Source of the DNA: Erythrobasidium yunnanense
Taxonomy: Eukaryota > Basidiomycota > Cystobasidiomycetes > Erythrobasidiales > Erythrobasidiaceae
DNA length: 64,000 nt
Reading direction: 5' to 3'
NCBI GenBank assembly: GCA_001600175.1
Contig: BCJC01000001.1
Span: 1,010,065 to 1,074,064, forward strand
This document shows positions 24,169-36,223 of this stretch, in pieces (position 1 is the stretch's first letter; each line of letters begins with the position of its first letter). A model generated the notes under the pieces. That model was not told the origin of the DNA, made no database searches, and saw nothing but the letters and a program-made list of their open reading frames with translations. Position numbers and translations under genes: made by a program.

Positions 24169-25399
24169 TTAAAACCCGCCTCCGCCGCCGCAGTCCTGCA
24201 GAGCCACCTCAGCTATGATCAAAGGCAGCGCAAAGAATGCTCTTACTCCTCCTCCACCGCCGAAGTCGCCGCCATAACCTCCTCCAAAGCCACCAAGGCC
24301 TGCTCCGAGCATGCTACCTCCGAGAAGGCCTGCGCCCATGCCCAGGCCAAGGGGCATGCCAAAGCCGCCCATGCCCATGCCCATTCTGTTACCATACATA
24401 CCTCCGCCGTACCCACCGTATCCATATCCTCTGCCATATGCGGGATCTGCGAGAATCTCGACATCAGCACAGCCCTCAACGTCGACAAAATGTGCCTTAC
24501 AGCCGCCGTAGCCATTATATGCATAAGCCGGGCGCGAGTAGGTCATGGACCGCTGCATAGATGCTTGCTCTAGAATGTCCCTGGCTTTATTCTCGGCATG
24601 CCTGCGTTGCCTCTCGCGCGGTGTCTCGTTACGATGGAAAAGTTTCCTATCGCGCATGCGTTAGAACCAAATCGGCATACTGAAATTAAAATGAAGTGCG
24701 CATACGATGCAGAACCAGCAGGGTTTTTGCGTTCATACTCTTCGGGAGTACCCATCTTTGAGAGGATGTACTCGACCAGTTCTTGTCTAGTCTTGAAGAC
24801 GCGCTTTCCATCTCGTTGGGCAGGAGGGGCCTGCTGCTGAGACTGTTGGCGCAGCATGGGTTCTCTGGACGGTCCATCATTGCCATGCGCTTGCCGATAG
24901 TCTTGCCTGAGCTGGTCGGCCACTCCAGCTCCGCTTGACGCAGATTGCGAGTGATTGGATTCCGGCTCCTTAGACCACAACTCGTGGGCGTATTCCTCAG
25001 GAGAATGTCCTGATGGTACGTTCTGCAACCACTCTGGTTGATCCAAGGGATGGAGCCAGGAACTGACGGGCGGCTTCGCTCGGGTATCTACGAAGAAATA
25101 GTGTTCGCTCTCTTGATCCAGTTGTACAATCCAGCCGCTACCACGACATAATAATGGCATTAGTTACGGTGAAGCCATACAAGTATCGGTGACCAGACGA
25201 ACGGAGGCAGAACTCTTGTGTCGGTCTCCAAGTCGTGCTCGCTCTCATTGCGAACAGGCTGCGACCCAGTCTGCGATTGCTGCTGAGACTGCGACTGCGA
25301 TTGCTGCTGCGAGTGTGCTGCTTGAGGATGCGGCGCCGCTGCGACTTCGCCGGTTGCTTGGGCATAATCGGGGGGAGGGTCGGTAGGTTGATTAGACAT
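24169..25399 (-). CDS. WW-domain protein with Gly-rich tail
   Basis: Five exons (25399-25203, 25137-24706, 24646-24501, 24446-24247, 24195-24169) give 333 aa. N-terminus: MSNQPTDPPPDYAQATG followed by a Gln/Ser-rich run. A WW domain is assembled across the first intron: RVLPPGWIVQLDQESEHYFF then RAKPPVSSWLHP, with both Trp present, so it should bind proline-rich ligands such as PPxY. A helical charged segment (RNETPRERQRRHAENKARD) leads into a long Gly/Tyr/Met repeat region ending in CGGGGGF. The architecture resembles yeast Wwm1-type proteins. The last two introns (54 and 51 bp) lie inside the low-complexity tail and are less certain, though frame and splice signals agree. Confidence 0.8.
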
Positions 25400-25868
25400 G
25401 GTACGTGTATGCAGCAGTATACAGATCAATAGAGGGAAAGAATAGTCCTTCCAAGAATGCGATATGGGAAGAAGGGAACCGGCGAACCGCGATGCCGTCA
25501 CCTCTGCATTTTGGAAAGAGACGACTTTCTTTTGATAGATCGAATAAATATGGACTTGATGCAGCACACACAGCTTCTATTGATGGTCTGCTCATGCGAC
25601 TGCCCACTCCATAACGTCCCGCCGTGCCCGTCTATCAGAGGACACAGGTATCGAAAGAAGCGCCTGCAGCCTTGAACGAAATCGCATCGATATGCTCCAA
25701 GCAGAATGATGAAGAGTAGTCGCCAGAAAGACAGGTTACGAGGCCTCTGGCTGGCTGCGAGACCGAGCTCGGGTGCCAACGATGTTCGACATAGGGCAGA
25801 ATTTTCGCGCCAAAGCGGTATCTAGCACTGGACTATGCGCGTCTCTTGTCTTCGTGCAACCATATACA
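25400..25868. promoter_or_regulatory. divergent intergenic region
   Basis: About 470 bp between the divergent WW-domain gene and the first MFS gene; must hold both promoters. An upstream ATG at about 25781 is in frame with the transporter but would add an atypical leader, so the ATG at 25869 is preferred. Confidence 0.45.
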
Positions 25869-27442
25869 ATGGCGAGATCGCAGCCCGAAGCTGAAGAATC
25901 TGTCTCTCACGAGTCCACCCCTCTGCTCGCCGACACGGAGCCCTTCCCATATGGCCACATAATACCGCTGTGCTTCGCTCGGCTGTTGGAAGCTTGGTCA
26001 TTCTGGATGATTGTCCCATTTCTTCCGGCCTTACTAGAGACGAAGGCAGCCATTCCTCAGACGGATCTCGGTTTCTATACTGGCCTGATCGAGGGCATAT
26101 TCTCGGCTATCCAAGTCGTCACCATGCTCTGTTTAGGCAGTGTCTCCGAAAGATGGGGAAGAAAGAGCGTGCTGTGCTTCTGCCTGCTAGGCCTCAGCAT
26201 CTGTTCCTGTGGCTTCGGATTTGCGACCTCGGTATGGATGATGGTCTTCATGAGATCTGGAAGCGGGATGTTCTCCGCCTGTACGGTGTAAGTGTACATC
26301 TATTAACCGAGTGTTGCGCTGTGCTGAGCCTGCCTCCCAGAACTGTCCGCGTTATGATCAGTGAATCTACGCAAGGAGAGGCTACAGCTAAAGCGTTCAG
26401 CTACATAACAGTCGCTCAGAGTGTCGCACAGATAGCAGCTCCCACCATCGCAGGCATGCTTTGGACCGGCAACCAGACAACCTCGTCGACTCCGCCAATA
26501 CTGGTGCAATACCCTGCACTGCTTGCATGCCTTGCAAATGGAGCAATAGGCATAATCACCTTGATGTCGACGCTCCTTTTCGTGAAAGAGGTGTGCACTG
26601 ACACTCTTCGAGTAATGCTAGCTGATCAAGCAGTCACAGACACGTCAGATTCCAGCGGGCGACGCCAAGAAGGAACAAGCCTCTTCTATTTCTTACCTGC
26701 ATATACTGCGTCAACCTAAAGTTCTGCCTTTCCTGATAATCTACGTTGTGGAATGGGCATCTGGAAGTGCCGTGCGGGCCGGTGAGTGGTCATTCGTAGC
26801 ATGATTTTCGCTCTTGACGCCAGATTATCTAGTTCAAAGCCTTTCTTGGTACACTCGAGTGCAATATGGTGGATGGGGACTCTCAGTCCGCGAGATCAGC
26901 TGGATATCTGGCGGCCTGGGAGCCTGCGGTATAATTTGGTCGATCTTATTCTTCCCTAGGGTGAACACGAAGCTCGGACTTCCGCGTATCCTCACGGTCT
27001 GCTCATATAACTATGTGTGCATTCACTTCTGGGCCATCCTGTCGAATCAGCTCCTGCGCTCGCATAGCTACAGACTCTTCTACTTGCTGTGTCCTCCATT
27101 TCTTATCCTTCAGAACATACTTGGGTGTTCTACTGCCAGTACGTCCAGCGAATACGCTCCGTCTGCAGCCTTACTGACCGGGTTGCTATCATAGTTGCGA
27201 TCCAGCTTCTCTTCAACGACATAGCTCCGGAAGGAATGCTTGGTCCGATGTATAGCTTGGGCTACGGGCTTGGAGCTGCACAGAGGGCTATCGTACCAGC
27301 AGCCGTGACAAGTCTCTATGCATACTCGGTCCGCAGACAGATCCTGAATGGCTGCCTAACTTTCTTCGTTCTTGGTGCTATCGGCACCTGTTACACTGTA
27401 GCCCTTCGAGTCTTCCTTCGCAAACATGTATACAAAATGTAG
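25869..27442 (+). CDS. MFS transporter, tandem copy 1
   Basis: Plasma- or vacuolar-membrane permease, predicted 453 aa with 12 helices. Exons 25869-26287, 26341-26590, 26640-26781, 26824-27126 and 27195-27442 (1362 nt). Features: N-terminal ESTPLLAD typical of this branch, loop 2-3 motif A as GSVSERWGRKS, the pattern FYTGLIEGIFSAIQ and a variable central loop. It resembles the fungal/plant zinc-induced-facilitator-like group of drug and cation antiporters (DHA1-like); the substrate is unknown. A 49-bp intron at 26591-26639 removes a frame break that would otherwise suggest damage. Followed directly by a paralogue on the same strand. Confidence 0.82.
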
Positions 27443-27634
27443 AATAGAATCAGCTGCCAGCTCGTCACTCTCTTCACGATACGTGACTTTCTTTTCCCAC
27501 CAAAATACTTAGCTAGCAGAGACTGGCGACTCTGCACCGTATAATGCTTGATCACATCAAGGCTTCCCGACTTCCGCAATGCTGCGTTTGACAGCCCAAC
27601 GCTTCGCCCGACTCGAGTATGAGAAGGGCGCATC

Positions 27635-29054
27635 ATGACACCAGCTGCACCAACGAACGCCGAAACCGACACTGAGACAGCTCCCTTACTCCCTCATACA
27701 AAGCACGGGCTGCGCTCTCTGCCCGTTTTACAGCTTGTCGTCCTGTGTTCTGCTCGAGCTGCCGAAAGCTGGATCTCGTTGTCGCTCGCTGGCTATCTTG
27801 CAGGTATGATACGTAGTAGGCCGTGGTATTTCAGCAACTGACACTGCGCAAAAGCTCTTATCGAAAGATTGGGAGTCCCAAATGACAAGATTGGACAATA
27901 TAGCGGAGCTGTGGAATCAATCTATGCCTGCTTCCAGACTGCTGCTATCATATTCTGGCCGCGAGTCAGCTCCATCTATGGACACAGGACTGTACTCTGC
28001 TTCTGCCTTTTGGGTCTGTCGCTAAGCTCGCTCTGCTTCGGACTATCGACAAAGATCTGGCAACTGCTGCTCTGGAGAGGCGTTTCAGGTCTTTTTGGTG
28101 CTTCTACACTTAGTAGGCTACTCTTGGCATCCTTTAATTGGATCGCACTCAAGCATTCGCAGCTGTCCGAATTATCGCTGGCGAGATTACCGATAAAGAT
28201 ACAGCTGCTCGAGCTTACGCTGTATTGAACGTGATCGCCAACGTGGTCTTCACGATTTCTCCTGTCGTTGCCGCTTCTCTTTTCACCTTGGGTTCTTCGG
28301 CTGCGCGTCCTGCTCTTCTACCAGCTTGCTTGAACGGTGCATTGGGTATCCTGGCTTTCCTTCTCGGCTTCGTCTGCCTGCAAGGAACCGCATGTCGGGG
28401 AGAGTCAGTTGCTGGGAAGAAAAGGGGAGACATTGGCTTTATTGAGCTACTGCGCACGCCAGGAGCTGCTTTAGCTGTCTCACTATGTGTTTCCAGCTGG
28501 ATACTGGCAACTGCCTTTGGCTCGGTGATGCCTCTCTTCTTTTACACCGAAGTTGTGGCCGGCGGCCTGGGTATGAACACACAGCAGGTTTCCTACGCTC
28601 TTTCTGTACTGGGTGCAGTCAGCGCGATCTGGGCAGTTCTCCTCTTTCCAGCTTTTACACGTCGATTCGGGACACACGCTCTGCTGAGGATTTCTGGCCT
28701 GACGCACATCGTCAACGGAAGCTTTGCAATACTGTCCAATACGCTTCTTCGACGAGGGCAGCTGTCCGTCTTTCGAGGTCTCCTTCCTGGCTATCTGATC
28801 TTCCAGACCTGCTGCTTCATGACAAATACAGGTGATCAAAGGCTGCTCACCCCCGCTATGTACCTGCACTAACACTTTTATAAGTGTCCATGCAGCTGGT
28901 CATCAATGCAGCAAGCCCTGAAGGTGGACTGGGCACGATGAACTCGTTGGCGACAGCGCTCGGAGCTGTTCAAAGGACTTTCGTCCCTGTCTCTTCGACT
29001 AGTCTCTTCGCATATAGCGTTTCCCAACAGGTCTTGAACGGACATCTACTATAG
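27635..29054 (+). CDS. MFS transporter, tandem copy 2, possibly truncated
   Basis: Exons 27635-27803, 27855-28112, 28163-28831 and 28885-29054 give 421 aa with 11 complete helices. Same fold and signatures as copy 1: ETAPLLPH near the start, YSGAVESIYACFQ, CFCLLGLSLSSLCFG, VRIIAGEITDKDTAARAYAV and the late FAYSVSQQVLNGHLL. Motif A is degenerate (PRVSSIYGHRT). The TAG at 29052-29054 falls where copy 1 continues into helix 12; the same frame stays open beyond it for 23 codons (VLIGLGVLYNLLLH) to a second TAG at 29126. So the protein lost its last helix, the stop is read through, or this is a sequence error. Substrate unknown. Confidence 0.75.
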
Positions 29055-29355
29055 TACGTTCTGATCGGACTTGGAGTTCTCTATAATCTGCTCCTGCATA
29101 TAGGCTTGCCTCGACTGCCTGCATAGCCATCAGAGATGGGTCGCAAGGGCACTCGCTAGATATACGTTGTAGACTGTGAAACAAATCATCGACATGTTCG
29201 AGAGGTCGGTGTCTGCCAAGACGCAGCAGTGGCGAACGTGCTCTCAGCCGAATTGACGCAGAATGACGGGCTGCATTTTCAGCAATTTGTACTTCTTCTT
29301 CTTTCCCTTCGCTTGTATCACTGTACACTAGGTGTATACCGCAGAAGCCAGGCGA

Positions 29356-30820
29356 ATGCTGGCTTTTCTGTCTTTCCTGGGCCTTCTTCTCTGGTCGCCG
29401 TCTTCTTCTGCTGGTCGCCTAACTTCATCGGCTTTCCTGTCTGTCCCTCTCCTCATCTCCTTAACACTTCCATCTGTTGTTGCTTGGCCTCAATCATCTT
29501 CGTCGTCTGCTGCCGGCAAGCCGACTTCTGGCAGCAATGCGACAGTTCCTTTAGGTACTCGGGCTGTCTTCGGTCTAGGGCAAGAATGGATGCAAGTCAA
29601 CTCTATTGCGATAGGCTTTCTGCCGGACTGGTCAAGGGAGAAGTAGGCATTGTATTGAGGCTGTTGAGGCGAGCTGATTGATGACTTTCCCGCTCAGTCC
29701 GGTTGATATCAACAAGGAACTAGGCGCCAGCATGGCGATAGTAGGAGATTACATTGATTTCACCATAGAAGACCAGAGTATGTCACAAATCGATTGGCAT
29801 CTTTCCGCGATCAAACGGGTCAGCGCACGCAGCGTGTACGCGCCTGCAATTCGCCCTAGGTTCAGTCTCAGCAACTGGACAGATGAGATGTCGCAGACAG
29901 TCGCGCAGAAAATGGCAGACCTCGAGAAACAGGGAATCACAGTTTGGTGCAGGTAAGCCAGCCTTTCGGAGAGACGACTCGGAATCTCATCAACGTATCC
30001 AGGTTCGCTTGGGAGATGAACGGCGACTGGTTCCTTTATGGACAGCAGCCCCAACAATATATGACAGCTTTCCGAAGCCTGTCGACGGCCATCAAAGCGA
30101 CTACCAACTCGACCTACCTAGTCTGGGCACCAAACGTATTCTACGGTGACCCTACTAGTCTTGCTGGCTACAGTCAATATTATCCAGGCCAGCAATACGT
30201 CGATATAGCAGGTCTCAGCTTGTATCAGCCTGGCGATCCAGGCACAGTGCCCGAATCAGGCGCTTTTGTCAAGGCCATGTCATCCTTCTATCGCTTAGTG
30301 AGCGTCATCTTTCGGATCGTTGGGGGCTATACTGATTTCGATTGTTCAGTACGGTAAAACGCACCCCATCATCGTTGCGGAGACGTCCGCACCCTATACG
30401 TACGCTGTTCCTAGCAACATGCAGTACTGCAACGATTGCGACATTCAAGGCAATCTTCCGGATGTAAATCAGCTCACAGCGATGCCCTCAAACGCTGCAA
30501 GCGAGTATGATATCAAGATTGGCTGGCTCAAGCAGTTGACGAGCGACGAGGCAGCAGGCCGATACCCAAACCTCACAGCTATCTGCTTCTTCAATTATTT
30601 CAAGTATGGATCGATGCATGGTGACAACAGCGTGCCTACTGTGAAAGATTTCCGCGCTGTAGGCGGACATGCAGACACGGAAGCTACATTCAGGCAGATA
30701 GTTGGCAACGTAACGGCCTACCAAGGTGGATGGTCAGGCTCTGCCAGCAGATCAGCTTCACTCAATTTGCAGCTTTCAGTCACTATTATAGCAGTTAGCA
30801 TTCTGTTACGGACACTATAG
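29356..30820 (+). CDS. GH26-like glycoside hydrolase, GPI-anchored
   Basis: Predicted 435-aa extracellular glycosidase. Exons 29356-29642, 29698-29952, 30003-30297 and 30350-30820 (1308 nt). N-terminal hydrophobic signal segment, a Ser-rich linker, then a (beta/alpha)8-type domain with the acid/base motif RFAWEMNGDW (about residue 183; family consensus has His-Glu where this has Trp-Glu) and the nucleophile motif PIIVAETSAPY (about residue 288). The C-terminus after a Ser-rich stretch is hydrophobic (LQLSVTIIAVSILLRTL), a GPI signal. GH26 enzymes cut beta-mannan or mixed-linkage beta-glucan, so a role on cell-wall or plant polysaccharide is likely. Family placement is from motifs only; a related clan-A family cannot be excluded. 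Confidence 0.72.
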
Positions 30821-32147
30821 TAGCATTTCGAGCATCATCAGCATTTTGTATTATATCGCATGGAACCAGCCTTAGATGACTTTCTGCACGAGTGATCTCG
30901 TCGAGGGAAAAGGTTGTCTTCCTAATCTTGTGTGGCCTCTGTCCTTGCTCTTTGGCGAAGCGGCGCACTGTTTCCTGCTCCTACCGCAGAGCAGATTCTG
31001 TGAGGCCTCTGGAGAGACTCTTTCGTTTAGGTGCATATCATTGTTGCTTTCATCGCTGGTCACTGTCAAAGGGAAATCTCATGTCAAAAGCCCATACTCT
31101 AACCTCTGACTTCAGAAAAGTCACACTGCACTGGCACATGACGTGCAGGAATGACCGTGCACTTGAAGATTGACATTCATAGATAGCGCCAATCGCGCAG
31201 ATGAAAAGGTCGGCATCTGGCATCATCTAGATTGCCCAGACGATCGCTAGATGGACTTGAGCGCGATGCTAAGGACCAGTTCATGAGGGTAGATTGAACG
31301 TTTTGCACGACTATGGGGAAAAGGATGTGATGGGCGTCATGAACGCTCTGAAGTTGGAAAGCAATGTGATTCTTCGGCAGGAAAGGTAAGGAAGGCAATT
31401 GAGCACGGCCAATGACTGACTAGACACAGTCATAAATGGTATTTGCGGTCCTTTTCTGAGTACAGGGCCTTGCGCTGGTAGCTTCAGTGAAGCGCCGGAA
31501 AAGGAAAGGCTCTTGTTCTGTGATGTGCCCTGCTTTCCTGCGGATACCGCCAACAGAGTTGAGGTACTCGAGGCACGACGAATAACCAGAAGAACAACGC
31601 GTCTGGATCTTGCGGGAAGGTCCAGCTTCGAGTCGACGGGACAACTTGTTTGGCTCAACGGCTCCGCGGCGGAGACAGGAGCTGTCATAAAGCAGAGCGT
31701 CGAGTGTCTTTTGGATCTTGCTACTTGGATAGCTCGGTACTCTTCAATAAAGATATACGTAGACCTAGTCGGCTCCCCGGCCAAGGGATCGATCTCAAAG
31801 AAGGCAAAGACCTGTGGTGAAGAAAAGCGCGAAATACTCCATCAGACTAGGCATCAGCATCGAAGTGAAATCTCCGTCGCTTCAATTCTTTCCTCTACCA
31901 GATTCTCAGGACTTCGCTGCTCTCTGTCCTCTTCTTCTCGTCTCGTCAAGCTTGATCAAGCATCTTCACCAATCTATCTCAACAAAGCCTATATCCAGGT
32001 TTCTGCAGCGCATAAGCATGCTCTCCTGACCAGGAAATGGACAAGCTTGTTCGACTACTAGGCCCTAATCTATCGGTCCTCACGCATTAAGCTGTATCTT
32101 AATCAGTCCAAGCACTATCGCCTAGGGGTATAGGAAGTGCAGTTGAC
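30821..32147. other. long stretch with unresolved coding potential
   Basis: About 1.3 kb. Plus strand near 31290-31390 reads DVMGVMNALKLESNVILRQE and is followed by a plausible 38-bp GT...AG intron and HSHKWYLRSFSEYRALRW. A long plus frame then runs 31513-32061. A minus frame of 157 codons overlaps it (31311-31784). I could not join the plus pieces into one model with good splice sites, so no gene is called, but the first part looks protein-like. Confidence 0.3.
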
Positions 32148-34531
32148 ATGGCCACGACGAACGATGGCCTAGTGCACAGTCTGTCAGATGACAGACTGGC
32201 AGAAGCTTTAATCACGGCGCTGGATGTCCTCAACATTGGTTCAGAGGAGTACCGGCGCATCGTTGAGCATGGCCAAGCTAGCAATCCTTTCAGTCGGATA
32301 CAGCGACACTTCCACATCATACAGCCCTACAAAGACGTTGGAACACACTACAAGATCCTCTTGGCTTTGGCGACGGTGTAAGTCCAGAGACGCGTTGAAC
32401 AGGCGTCAGGAAGAAAGCCTTGCTGAAATACGTCTTATACACGCAGATCCGTCGCTGTATCCATCATCACTATAATACTACAATACAGAAACAGGCGAGC
32501 TGAACCACGTGGTTTCTGGCTCTTTCGTCGACACTATCACTTCCAAAACAAAATCCCCTACTTGGTCCCTCATCCAGTCAATATCATCGTCGCATCAACA
32601 ATTATAACTAGTATATGTAGGTCGCTGGCCTCTGTCTAGTTACGAGCATGCTTCGAAGTTGGCTCATTTCGCCCCTCCAGCTCTGATCTTCTACTTCGTC
32701 TTCGCACTCGATGCACTCCATCTTAAACGCGTGGGTCGATCGATGAGAGTCGCCAGCTGGTTCCCGGCCGTTTGGTAAGACTGATAGCCGTATGCTGCCT
32801 TCACTTACTGAGAATTGCTTTAGGCTCTTCTTCTTCGCTTCTGTCTGGCTTTCTGGAATTGGCGCCCTGTATCTGACTTTTCTGACGCCAAGCCAATACA
32901 CGCGTCGAGGTTCTCTAACGGGTGTCAAGAAAAGGCTCAGTCCTACCTTACTCAACGCGCTCTGCTTTGTAGTACCGATTCTATCATACTCAACGCTGCT
33001 ACCGATACAGATCAAGCAAGCCAACGCAATGCGATTCTCAATGCGCGCCATGCGAGATTTCAATGCCACTCTCGGTCAAATCGGCATAGCGTGGGAGAAC
33101 GGCGGGCACACGATCTCTCTCGATAATGTCAACTTCCTGAGCGAGCAGGGACTCAAGACATTGCACGTTAAGAAGGATTGGCGAGATTTGTGGATGGCAG
33201 AGTTGGCTCTCTGGTCGATATGGACGCTCCTGGCTACGCTTTGTGCGTTACCCTGCATTCTGCACTTGGTCTTCTCGACGAACAAGAGGATCAGGCGAAT
33301 GGCAGCTTCCCATTGTTCTGCTGCGAGCCTGGCCCAACAGGTTAATCAGCGGAGCGACATGGTGGCACATTCCGAAGCTAGCCTCGCTACTCTACCTTAC
33401 GCCAGTATACAGAGTGTACCCGCTTCCACTGCGTCCTCCCATACATTGGTCAGCAGCAAGTTTCCCACTCTGAGCCTCCTCGACACGAGCGACCTCAGCA
33501 AAACAAGGGTATCCCCTATTCCATCTCCCTTGCCGAGCGCAGTACAATCACCTACAGCCACCGAGTTCTCACAGCAGCCCTTCTTCCCGAACGCTTCTTT
33601 TGCCTCGATCACATCCACACCTAATCTAGTCAGCTCGCCCGTTTCGTTCCTTCCTCAGCACCCTCCCAGCCAGTCTAGCAGTCGGCAGAATCTGTCAAAG
33701 GTCAGGAGACTGTCCAGTTATGCTATATCTCCAGGGAAGTCTCAAGGCCTCGACGAAATCGATCGTAGTGATCTATCCGATCTGAATAAACGATACCGGC
33801 ATATCTTGGCTCTTTTTGCTTTTGTTATGTCTGTTATGGGTTGTCTGTGTGCCTTCGCTATGTTCGAAGCCGCTAGCGATGAGACGGTCTTGACCAAGTA
33901 GGTCCTCATGACTCTTCGGTCGGTTGCAGTTGGCTTACCCTCATATCTTCCTGCAGCTCCAATACCACCAATATCGCAGTATTGGTTGTTTCCTACGTAT
34001 ATACTATATCTGTGAATGCATGGCTTATTTACAACATGGTGAGTCGTGCTCGAGTCGCCCTGTAGGCAACCGAAACGCTGACAGACATGGTTGTGACAGC
34101 ATCGGCTGGCTACCTCACCCTCAGAGAAGTCTCATATGTCTCCTTATCCAACTCCACGGGCTTCCGTCCAGTCCAATCTTGGTTCCTACAGCTTCAATCG
34201 AGAAAAGGGCTCGGTGGCCAGTCGAGATGACGAACTGGACTTTATGCAAGCGCTCGAGTGCCCGCGCATCACAGTGGATCTCTCTGAAGGCCTTCATATC
34301 GAAATGGACGATAAAGCTCCCTCAGACGGCCGGCCGCGAATGTCTAGCCTCGAAAGCAGCTCTACTTCAGGATCGTCTGGATCTTCCGAAAGTCGGCCTT
34401 CTGGAGGGCGAGTCCAGTTCGTGCGACATGAGTCAATCGAGCGGCGGCGTTCGAGCTTTCGTGCAGGGAGTTTGGACCTGGCTTCTGCACTCAATCTTGC
34501 TCCACCATGGGAGCGCGACACTCCCCGCTGA
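32148..34531 (+). CDS. orphan seven-transmembrane protein
   Basis: Predicted 691 aa. Exons 32148-32377, 32447-32610, 32681-32774, 32824-33897, 33957-34038 and 34100-34531 (2076 nt). Seven hydrophobic helices are visible: LATVVSVAVSIITIIL, NIIVASTIITTLIFYFVFAL, WLFFFASVWLSGIGALYL, ALCFVVPILSYSTLL, LWSIWTLLATLCALPCIL, then after about 200 Ser/Thr/Pro-rich residues ILALFAFVMSVMGCLCAF and NIAVLVVSYVYTISVNAWLI. The N-terminus (about 75 aa, no signal peptide) and a loop with an NAT sequon between helices 4 and 5 would be outside; the long third inner loop and a 150-residue Ser-rich tail would be inside. That is a GPCR-like layout, but no known receptor motif is recognised. Function unknown. Confidence 0.75.
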
Positions 34532-34828
34532 AAAGCTATCCGTTCATAGCGAAGTATCTGCCGTGTCTATAGCTGTGCTAATCATGTGTACCACTTCGAT
34601 TTTCGCATCTGTACGCAGTCAATGAGTGTCAATTGGCACATGATGTCTTTTACCTGTGTAGCTTTTCACTGTTATCCAATCAGTAACTAGATGCGTACCA
34701 CTTGTATCTGCGCATCCTTGCCAAACTTCTTTGCTTGCCAAATTCTCACTCGACCTTTGTTCACTCAATTCTCGAGACCTCATCGCATTTCACTGTCGTT
34801 CCATCTCTAGCTGCTTGATAGCACCACC

Positions 34829-35858
34829 ATGCCTGAACGGGCTCACCAGATGCTGTTCGCCGCGCTGTCTCTGCTGGCTGCAGCGAGCTGTGCACGCGCT
34901 CAAATAGTTCAGGATCCACAACTCGAGCTGCGACGATCCTCATCTTCATCGTACTCTCTATCCAATATAGAAGGATCCTGCTCAAGCTTGGAGCGAGCAG
35001 CTGGCTTGCCTTGTTCAGGCGACGATGAGAACGCACGACACGCGCAAGTAATGCTTGAGAAACGCCAGGATGTTATACAAAGCACTACTACGAGCATCAG
35101 AATCCCTCAAACAGCAGCTAATGGGTGTGTATGCGCGTATGAGTGCTGCTTGTTCACCTTCGCTAAGAATACATGAAGGGGAATCACCATGCTCACTCCT
35201 GCAGCGACGGCGCAAGCGACCTTCTACAAAATAGCTAGCGTAAGTCGCTGCACCCTGCGAGAGGCTATGTGCTGATTCAAAGGGAGTTACTAGGAAAACT
35301 ATATCACGTTTGGATGGAATTACACGGACGTGCTCGTGCAGCCAACTTCCATTACGATACAAGCATACTGTTCACAGAACAGCTATACATACCCAGTGGG
35401 ACCTACACAAGGTCTGCCTGGCGATACGACCAGTTATGCCTGGAATCCGTACGAGTACGAGCAAGCCAACGGTGCGACACCCTTAGCAGAGGCAAGCTAT
35501 ACGTTGCGCATATTCCGAGAAAACGGGTATGCAGCTGCACCTTCTGCTGGATATATGAAAAGCTACGCGGGTACCATCTTTGCTCTGTATCGCCCTCAAC
35601 CCTGTAAGTCTGTTGCGCGTGCTTGGCAGCCTGCTCCAAACTGACTGTTAGCTGGCATGACTATAGATACTGCCCTTGCAGGTGTGTACATCTCGCACTG
35701 TTCCATCCGATTATGTACACTGACTCGTATCTGCAGACGGTTGGACGTGTGCTGCCTGCTCAGCGGCTGTTCGGTTGACGGGCATCCATCCGGCAGTGAT
35801 TGCAACCACAGCTGCTGTACTCTTTGGCAGTCTGACCGTGTATCTGAGGATAGCTTGA
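34829..35858 (+). CDS. membrane-anchored secretory protein (DUF7137-like)
   Basis: Predicted 272 aa from exons 34829-35124, 35179-35239, 35294-35603, 35652-35681 and 35737-35858. Signal peptide (MLFAALSLLAAASCARAQ), a polar linker, then a domain with the pattern YITFGWNYTDVLVQPTSITI, ASYTLRIF, FALYRPQP and DGWTCAACSAAV, ending in a single C-terminal helix (PAVIATTAAVLFGSLTVYL). I recall this pattern from a conserved fungal family of unknown function (DUF7137, as best I can remember). Type I membrane topology with the domain in the ER lumen or outside. The fourth exon is only 30 nt. No biochemical role is known to me. Confidence 0.75.
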
Positions 35859-36223
35859 TAGCTATCGACCTATGGACAATTAATCGGGGTCTTTCAGTCG
35901 TTCTGTTCGTTGGCATATTCGTTCCTCTATTTCTACGTTGTTCAATATCCTTTTACTTTAGTCAGTCTGTCTATCTGCAAATTAGCACGTCGTTTCACCT
36001 CGTTCTACGGACCATCCGCTCATCGTCCCTAATCAGATAAGATTGCGCCTTTGTTAGTCCGTTTGGCAGCTTTTCCGTGAAGACTGTCTCTTGACTTTCT
36101 GACAATCAGTACAACAACAGGAATCAGAGCAGCTACAAAAAGGGCTGCAGAAGAAACGGGAGTTTACTTTCTCATAACCTAACGCGCTCAGGATCACTCT
36201 TGGCTTCCACCACCGCCATCATC
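35859..36223. other. intergenic, promoter of heme oxygenase gene
   Basis: About 365 bp between two plus-strand genes; nothing but 3' flank and promoter seen. Confidence 0.4.

Noticed and set aside
24124-24573. 149-codon plus-strand frame rich in His and Ala
   Set aside because: It is the antisense of the Gly-rich tail of the WW-domain gene; simple-sequence coding DNA leaves such shadows open.
26591-26705. Apparent frameshift in the first MFS gene
   Set aside because: A 49-bp GT...AG intron (26591-26639) of normal size restores the frame exactly.
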